From positions 27,393,192 through 27,455,191 of the forward strand of contig CM055097.1 in the NCBI GenBank assembly GCA_029204225.1: 62,000 nt of DNA. The letters are read 5' to 3'. The notes under the pieces are model-generated. The model was given only the letters and a program-made list of their open reading frames with translations, searched no databases and had not been told where the DNA came from. Of this stretch, positions 56,081 to 62,000 are shown one piece after another. How positions within the stretch are numbered: the first letter of the stretch is position 1; each line of letters begins with the position of its first letter. Both the position numbers and the translations under genes were made by a program. The DNA is from Diphasiastrum complanatum. Lineage: Eukaryota > Streptophyta > Lycopodiopsida > Lycopodiales > Lycopodiaceae.

Positions 56081-56555
56081 CATCACAAGAGCCCAAATTC
56101 TGAAATTCTGGGACCATAATTTTACCATCTACATTTTGGGGCATAGAATTGTAGCCAATCTCTACATCTTCTTGTGAAGAGGGCTCAACTATATGCCTGA
56201 TATATTTATTCATGGATAGGGGAGTAGTTGCGAACATGAACAATGTTTGGTGCTGAGAGGTATGCTCAATGCCCATTGCAACTGCCATTGGTTGTCTCAC
56301 CAGTGGCAAGAGTGGGGCCCATCACAAGAGCCCAAATCCTGAAATTTTGGGACCATAATTTTACCATCTACATTTTGAGGTGAGGGGTGGGCTATCATGA
56401 TAGGATTGAAGCATATCCATATCGTTTTGCAACTTTAAATTAATGGAGAGGGCTACACCATGCATCTAACAATGAGTTCTTGGATACATTTGAGTAGTTG
56501 CAAACATGCACGATGTTGGGTGCTGAGTGATGTGCTCAATATGCAATGCCCATTT
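56059..56555. repeat. Diverged tandem duplication, about 240 bp
   Basis: Units at about 56059-56297 and 56298-56555. Both contain TGGGGCCCATCACAAGAGCC and GGGACCATAATTTTACCATC, and later GTAGTTGC-AACATG-like blocks and TGGGTGCTGAG/TTGGTGCTGAG. The first half is nearly identical, the second well diverged. Confidence 0.8.
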
Positions 56556-58216
56556 CTAAATTAACTTCTAAAAATTTCCATTTGCAATGTATTATGTGCA
56601 TGAAACTAGTATATAACTTACTAAAGTCACAAATGTAGCCTCAAGTAGCCAATGTTATGACAAAATTCATTTCCATTTTTTTATTGTTAGACAAAGCAAA
56701 TGGCAATGGCTCATGTGTATTGTGATTAGTAGCAATCCAAGGTTGAAAAGCTTGTACTTCAAATCTTGTCACAAAATTATACAACAATCACACGTGAGAG
56801 AAATTGGAGTGTTTATTCCCTCGTTTACATAGAGGAATAGGCTCACAACATCACAATCAGACAAGTTGGAGTGCATGCAACCCAACTTCCGATTTTAAAA
56901 AAGATGCAGGTCAAATACAATTGTCTTTACTATTTAGTCTTTATTATTGTCAATCCGAAGAGTCACACCAAACTCAGTCATGATTTGTGAGTCGAGTATT
57001 CAGTCGCAACTCATAAACTGATTAAAAGTGCAATTTGTTACCAATAACAACATAGGTCAATTTCAGTGACATCAATGTCACAAAGGTTCTAGAGTTGCCA
57101 CCTAGGTCACTAGAGGAGAATTTATATGCCTTTTTCATGAGGATGCTTTATTGACTATATAATCCTTAGTGTATTGTGATTTGAGAACCCAAAACTTGGC
57201 TTATTTTCTTAAGTTTTGAAAGTAACAGTTTACTACAAGTACCTTAATGATTTGAATTTCGGAATTATGGGATGCTCATATTATATCAATAAATTTAATG
57301 TTTCATGTTGAAATTTTTTAACCTAAATTATGTGAAATGTTGAGCTTTGAACTTTGAATTTTGAACTTTGCACATAGCAAATAAGATTCAGAATCTAGCA
57401 TAGCATTTGAGTAGCAAGTTGGAACTTGTAAGTAGCAATGTTTCAAGTTCAATAGATCACAGACTAAGATTCTAAAATCAGAATTATTAAGTCATTGGTC
57501 ATTGGCCAGGACAAAAACAACTAAACATGTAGTAACTATGTGCCTATAGACCCAATTGATTCAAAAAAACCTAAAAAAACAAAAATCCTAAATCCGATCC
57601 TCTGATTGTTCCCTAAAATGTTGATCCAGACAAAAGGGACGAATTGGTCAATTTGGATAGCTAATTCAGATTGGTCCAGGAAACATTGATCATCATCACT
57701 TTATTATCTGGTTGTTATACAATGCTCACTATATGATCTTGTCATAGCTGCAAGTAAGACGACATCCAAAACACCAAAGCATGCATGCCATGAGATACTG
57801 CAAACAAAATGTCATGAACATATTGAAAAGTAATAAACATCATGGTTAGGATATGATGTTCCATCAACTAATAAGAGAGTGTGCATGGGGATGATATTTA
57901 CTTTGGTAGACCACATGTACATTGACTATCATTTCACCAGAAACAGCTGCAATGCTTCGAAAATAAGAGTGTTATCAATAAAGATACTGTACATGTATCA
58001 AACTACCAAAAGGATAGGCTACATAAACATTTTCTCTCAAAGGAAAAGCAGTTATTGATAATCAGTAACCTATATTGCACATTACCATAAATACACACCA
58101 TATTATTATTATAACCACTCTTTTAGATCTGGAGTACCACAATTCCCACTAATCAGCGTGCGTTATCAAATTCATGCGAGTGAGCAATAGATATGTGAGA
58201 GTGCATGAATGTGACT
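56556..58216. other. Intergenic; 3' flank of the SERINC gene
   Basis: No coding signal. The right few hundred bases probably include the 3' untranslated region of the minus-strand SERINC gene. No repeat of note. Confidence 0.5.
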
Positions 58217-58536
58217 TCAAGAGAAGTCACGATCGGGCATAACTAGGGGAGCAACTAATGACCAGATGTAAAGGAAAGAAGTGAACAGCAATGTGCAAAA
58301 GCGAACCCACACTGAAGGCCACCCAACATCTATCACATCAGCACCTCCAGATGAATTTCCCCATCCTGTAAGAAGCATAGCTGAATACATGCTGGCAAGG
58401 GCAAAAATAAGATGAAAGAAGGAATAAACGTAAGTGACTGGTCCATCCTTTTTGCCCTTGCTCAATCCCTTATGATCATCATCATTATCATGTACACTTT
58501 CGATATCATCCTTCACAAGTAAGGGTTTGCCTGAAC
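58217..58536 (-). CDS. SERINC (TMS1/TDE1) membrane protein, last exon
   Basis: The last exon codes GSGKPLLVKDDIESVHDNDD, an acidic loop, then GPVTYVYSFFHLIFALASMY, SAMLLTGWGNSSGGADVIDV, GWPSVWVRFCTLLFTSFLYI and WSLVAPLVMPDRDFS with TGA at 58217-58219. This is the conserved end of plant SERINC proteins, multi-pass proteins linked to serine incorporation into lipids and lipid scrambling in other eukaryotes. The splice acceptor is CTTCAG at 58537; joined to the 61171-61411 exon the phase is kept and the join reads PRAGSGKPL. No frameshift, so the gene looks functional. Confidence 0.93.
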
Positions 58537-61170
58537 CTGAAGTCAACAATGACATAATTAACCATTAGTTTTTGAACCACAGAAACCAATATAGTAATTT
58601 GCATATAATCGTGCCTGCAAAGGCACGTTCATGCTCGCGTGCACGTGTGCACACACACACAAAAACAAGGGAATGTACATGTGCAGACAAATAAAGTGTA
58701 CATTGCTTCAACTATGAAGCTCTGTACCTAAAATAGACATGATAATGAATCCTCTCACAGCACATATTAAACAAGTAGATTACATATGATATCCATTTCT
58801 TGATATGCTCAACTCAAATCTTACATGAATGTTTGAGATTGAAAACTGCCACTACCTAGTTCATTATGTATATGTAAAAAAGAATTGCAATGTGCATATG
58901 TTCTGCAAATGCTTCCATTTTCTATAAAGCACAAACATGAAGGGACATGAAGAGGTGCCCAGAAACGCATTTCTGGATCCAGAACCAAAACACTCGGCAA
59001 CCTACATAAATGCAATGCCCTTGATTAGAGCTGCTTGAAAATTTTAAAATGTGTTTATGCTTAATGTTGATAATCATAGTTGTCATGTTCTGCTGCAACT
59101 GCATTTCGGAACCCTGTCCGGAATGTTTTTCTTTTTTTATAGAAACCCATTCTGACCATTTACAGTCAGAACGTACTGTACGTTGGGTAGAGCACATTCC
59201 GGAACTTACTGGATTGGAAAGTTTTTTTTTTTAATCCAAAAGAAAATGGCATTAAAGCACCTGTTGTTTGTAAAATGAGGTCAAATGATGAAACAATGCT
59301 TATGACTTGTCAACGATCAGTTGAACATATGGCCTACTCCTTTCGCAATCTTTTGTATTTACAACTTGAAGCCTGTAGCATTTGTATGTAAAACTACAAA
59401 ATCTGATTTCTCATCAGCTACAACCCAAACCTGTCACTCTGATGCAATGTGGCAGACACAAAGCAAGGAGTTGCTTCCAGTTACATTAAAATCAGAGTAT
59501 TTCGGATCAAAATCCGTAGTAGGAGAACATCCTCCAGTCAGGGATAGGTTATTAGTAGGTAAAATACAATGGGGAGTTATAATCATACGGAAATATCTTA
59601 TGAGTCATGATGTTTTGGAAAAAAAACCAAACTTGTACATAATTTTGCTTTTGAAAATTGTGAAATTTCCTAAGTGTAATTTAATACTACTGCTACACCT
59701 ACATAAAATAAGTATGAAAATCGGAAATAATAAGATTATCAAGCCTGCTCAAAGGCTTGATAATCTTCCATATTATTTTTTCTTTGTAATGATTACGAAT
59801 TTTTTATTTTATGTTTTTTGGCATTGTTCCAGAATGCATGTGTTCCGTTCTAGAACCAGAACAGGCAACTATGGTTTTCTTTTTTTGCTGAAAATTAAAA
59901 AAACAGTTAAAACCCAGAAAAAAAACTTCAAAACGGCAAAAAGAAAATTCAGAAAACCTAAAAATTATACAATATGATAAAAAGAAAAACCACCAAAAAT
60001 TCTTTCTTAAGAAACAAAAAATAATCGAAGCACATTCCTGGGAAAGCTAACCCTAAATCCTGGAACGCATTTTTGGAACGGCACGTGCAATCATGGATAC
60101 CTGTTCCATTTTTTCCAGAACAGAACATGGCTAAAAAAAATTTGGAACACAGTAGTTTTTCATTTCTTGCAAATTATTTTGAAATTAGTGATAAATAAGT
60201 GTTAGGGGCCATTACAAATCCAGATTGGCATAGTATTGGCTAAGAATCCAAATTGGCAGGAATTCAGAACTATACAAGACATGCATCGAGTATTCTCACT
60301 CTATATTGCATAGTATTGGCATAGTTCTGCAAGATCTTAAGTAGTTTCCAAGCGTTATAAAAACACTGAACAAGTCACCAGCACACAATGTTTTGTAGGT
60401 TTCTAGACGTACTATTCTTTTACAGCTGCAAGATTTTGATCTCTACACCTCAAGTTATAATAATTCCTATTTTTCAGCCAACAATCAAACCTTTTTCGTA
60501 GGTTGAGGATGAATGAGAAATAGAAAATTGAAGATAAAAGACACAGACAGTATGAGGGTCAGAAAACTGAAGTTAACATGCAGAGACTATTTGAAGATAT
60601 CAGCCATCCCCGCAGATACTCTTATACATGTATGCAGATAAGGTACAGACCATTAAAGAGGACTCACAGGCTGTTCCAAATCAGATACAGCCACAATATC
60701 AGAATGTTGTCCAAAGGCCTGATAACCTCGTGAATTTTTTGATTAATGCTTTTTAAAGTTAGGGAAAGAAATTTTTATCTAAGGAAAAAAAAATTAGACT
60801 TAATAAAATGAATAAAAATAAAACTTGTTTCGAACATACGGCTTGCAGTTTTGTGATAAATTTAGAATTTAAAGTAAAGTCACGGAAAAATATCTAGACA
60901 CAGTCCTATGTGCCTTCTGTACAAACAAAAAAATTGGAACAGTATCGTAAACCTAAATGTTCCAAGCGCAATGCAACAAGCCTATGCTTCTTCCTAAATG
61001 AACATTTATGAACCTGACTCTTCCAATCACAATAATAGTCCAAATCAGGCAAGGGACCACGAAGGTCAGTGTGACTTTTGAGGCTTAGCACTGTGTTACA
61101 CAGTTTCAAAATAGTAGCTTGCTGAAACATCTCAAGAGCCCTGAAATCTTTGGAATAAAACCGGGTATAC
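58537..61170 (-). other. SERINC intron, 2634 bp
   Basis: Donor CAG/GTATAC at 61170 and acceptor TTCAG/G at 58537, both canonical. No transposon protein is inside. A plus-strand frame of 218 codons (59321-59977) is low in complexity and Lys/Phe-rich at its end and is judged chance. A perfect 15-bp stem-loop sits at 59732-59767. Confidence 0.88.
59732..59767. other. Perfect 15-bp stem-loop in the SERINC intron
   Basis: Arms AAGATTATCAAGCCT (59732-59746) and AGGCTTGATAATCTT (59753-59767) with a 6-base loop. No T-run follows, and in a plant intron it is not a terminator. It may be the centre of a small inverted-repeat element. Confidence 0.85.
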
Positions 61171-61411
61171 CTGCACGTGGGGATGATGGAGGAGACAAAA
61201 AAGTAGTTGAGGAGCCTGCCCGCACTGCCGAATAGACAACTGATAGAAGTGTTGTTAGCATACCCATTACAAGGGTGCCTATAGAAACTGCCTTCACATG
61301 GTTATGTAAGCCATTGCATTCATAATTATGAGGTTCGCTTGAAAGTGCACTGTAGCAAATGTAAGTACAGTAAAGTGCAATAACTGCAGCTGGCAGTAGG
61401 CTGCCATTGAC
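61171..61411 (-). CDS. SERINC, penultimate exon
   Basis: Codes VNGSLLPAAVIALYCTYICY, SALSSEPHNYECNGLHNHVK, AVSIGTLVMGMLTTLLSVVY and SAVRAGSSTTFLSPPSSPRA. All are hallmark plant SERINC segments, including the SSEP-x-x-YECN motif. Bounded by acceptor TGTGTAG/G at 61412 and donor CAG/GTATAC at 61170. 241 bp. Upstream exons (the GLNTFF... part and N-terminus) are not in the remaining 589 bp and must lie beyond the right edge. Confidence 0.93.
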
Positions 61412-62000
61412 CTACACATATAAAACACAAGAACATCACTGAGCGTGAGAAGCTAAGAGAAAAAGACAACAAACGACCTAAAAGCTTGATGCAGATACAG
61501 CAACTAATTTATGACAACTCACAACTGATTTATGACAATTATAATAGATTTCATAAGCAACTGATTTATGACAACTCACGACTGTGAGATCTACTGTGCA
61601 CAGTGGAAAGAACCTTTTCTTCTGCTCATTTCCGCAAGATAAAAAATTGATCATAAGAAAATGCAGCTTTATTGATCCCTCTGCCAAAGCCTTATGAACT
61701 GTTGTATTGATGTGTCCTATTCATTATGGATCTCAACTTTGAAGTATAACACAGTATTTTTGCGATAGATTGATAGTGAATGTAACAGGAATGCTCAAAG
61801 CAGGGAATCACATTGAAAAACTTCCCCATTGATTCAGATCCAGACACAATTCAAATGTTTACTGAAGAGCTGGAAGTTGTCAACTTTCATAGATTCAAAG
61901 AGGGTACTGAAATTTCAAACTTCACTATGACAGAACACAGTCCTTTACAATTCATGAAAGAAACTCACTATTCACTTTGAAGATCTGAAAGTTTTTTTGG
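61412..62000 (-). other. SERINC intron continuing past the window
   Basis: No exon recognised. Three near-copies of CAACTGATTTATGACAA lie at about 61500-61580. The gene continues to the right. Confidence 0.7.

Noticed and set aside
59321-59977. 218-codon plus-strand open frame in the SERINC intron
   Set aside because: Composition follows the AT-rich DNA (Lys and Phe runs), no family motif, and it is antisense within a clear intron. Judged chance.
59070-60140. Repeated GGAAC/GTTCC-rich stretches as a TIR element in the SERINC intron
   Set aside because: The blocks at about 59085, 59825 and 60055 are loosely similar, but arms do not pair convincingly and ends cannot be set.

Overview
This window looks like nuclear DNA from a land plant: AT-rich, with few genes and many transposable elements. 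The plant signs are a nodulin-like major facilitator gene, a plant-type SERINC gene with a 2.6-kb intron, plant initiator-tRNA primer sites and Ty1/copia elements in several families. The species cannot be fixed; a seed-free vascular plant such as a fern fits the large introns and the Helitron-like helicase plus endonuclease, but this is inference.

Layout. 1-6687: a truncated copia fragment, then a second minus-strand copia (LTR 1612-2424, right LTR cut to 6163-6687). 7551-10726: a short Tat/Athila-like LTR element with no protein. 10928-15778: a decayed plus-strand copia with both LTRs and a half-tRNA primer site. 17110-18874: the MFS gene, with one frameshift. 20235-21078: an intronless alpha-tubulin pseudogene. 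22868-24045: helicase and endonuclease remnants of a Helentron-like element. 24276-24890: copia integrase scrap. 25850-28556: minus-strand copia carrying a 358-bp MITE. 28739-29880: copia LTR and leader with a large CT repeat. 30152-35312: plus-strand copia. 35312-37672: minus-strand copia facing it. 38414-38750: leader of a Tat-like element. 39098-44410: a complete non-autonomous copia derivative with a perfect target-site duplication. 44540-49560: decayed Ty3/gypsy sequence split by a solo LTR (45949-46947). 49592-50650: a second copy of the 28739 LTR family. 52617-53798: an unrecognised decayed reading frame. 54768-56080: a hAT transposase remnant. 58217 to the right edge: the last two exons of SERINC.

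The two host genes are on the minus strand and share no evident pathway. Every element protein seen is broken. The non-autonomous element at 39098-44410 shares LTRs with the copia at 1612-6687, so that family is a natural candidate source of its enzymes. I found no CRISPR array, tRNA or rRNA gene and no clear new multi-gene system. The best leads are the non-autonomous element with a retained long frame, the half-tRNA-primed copia, the Helentron-like remnant and the unknown frame at 52617-53798.
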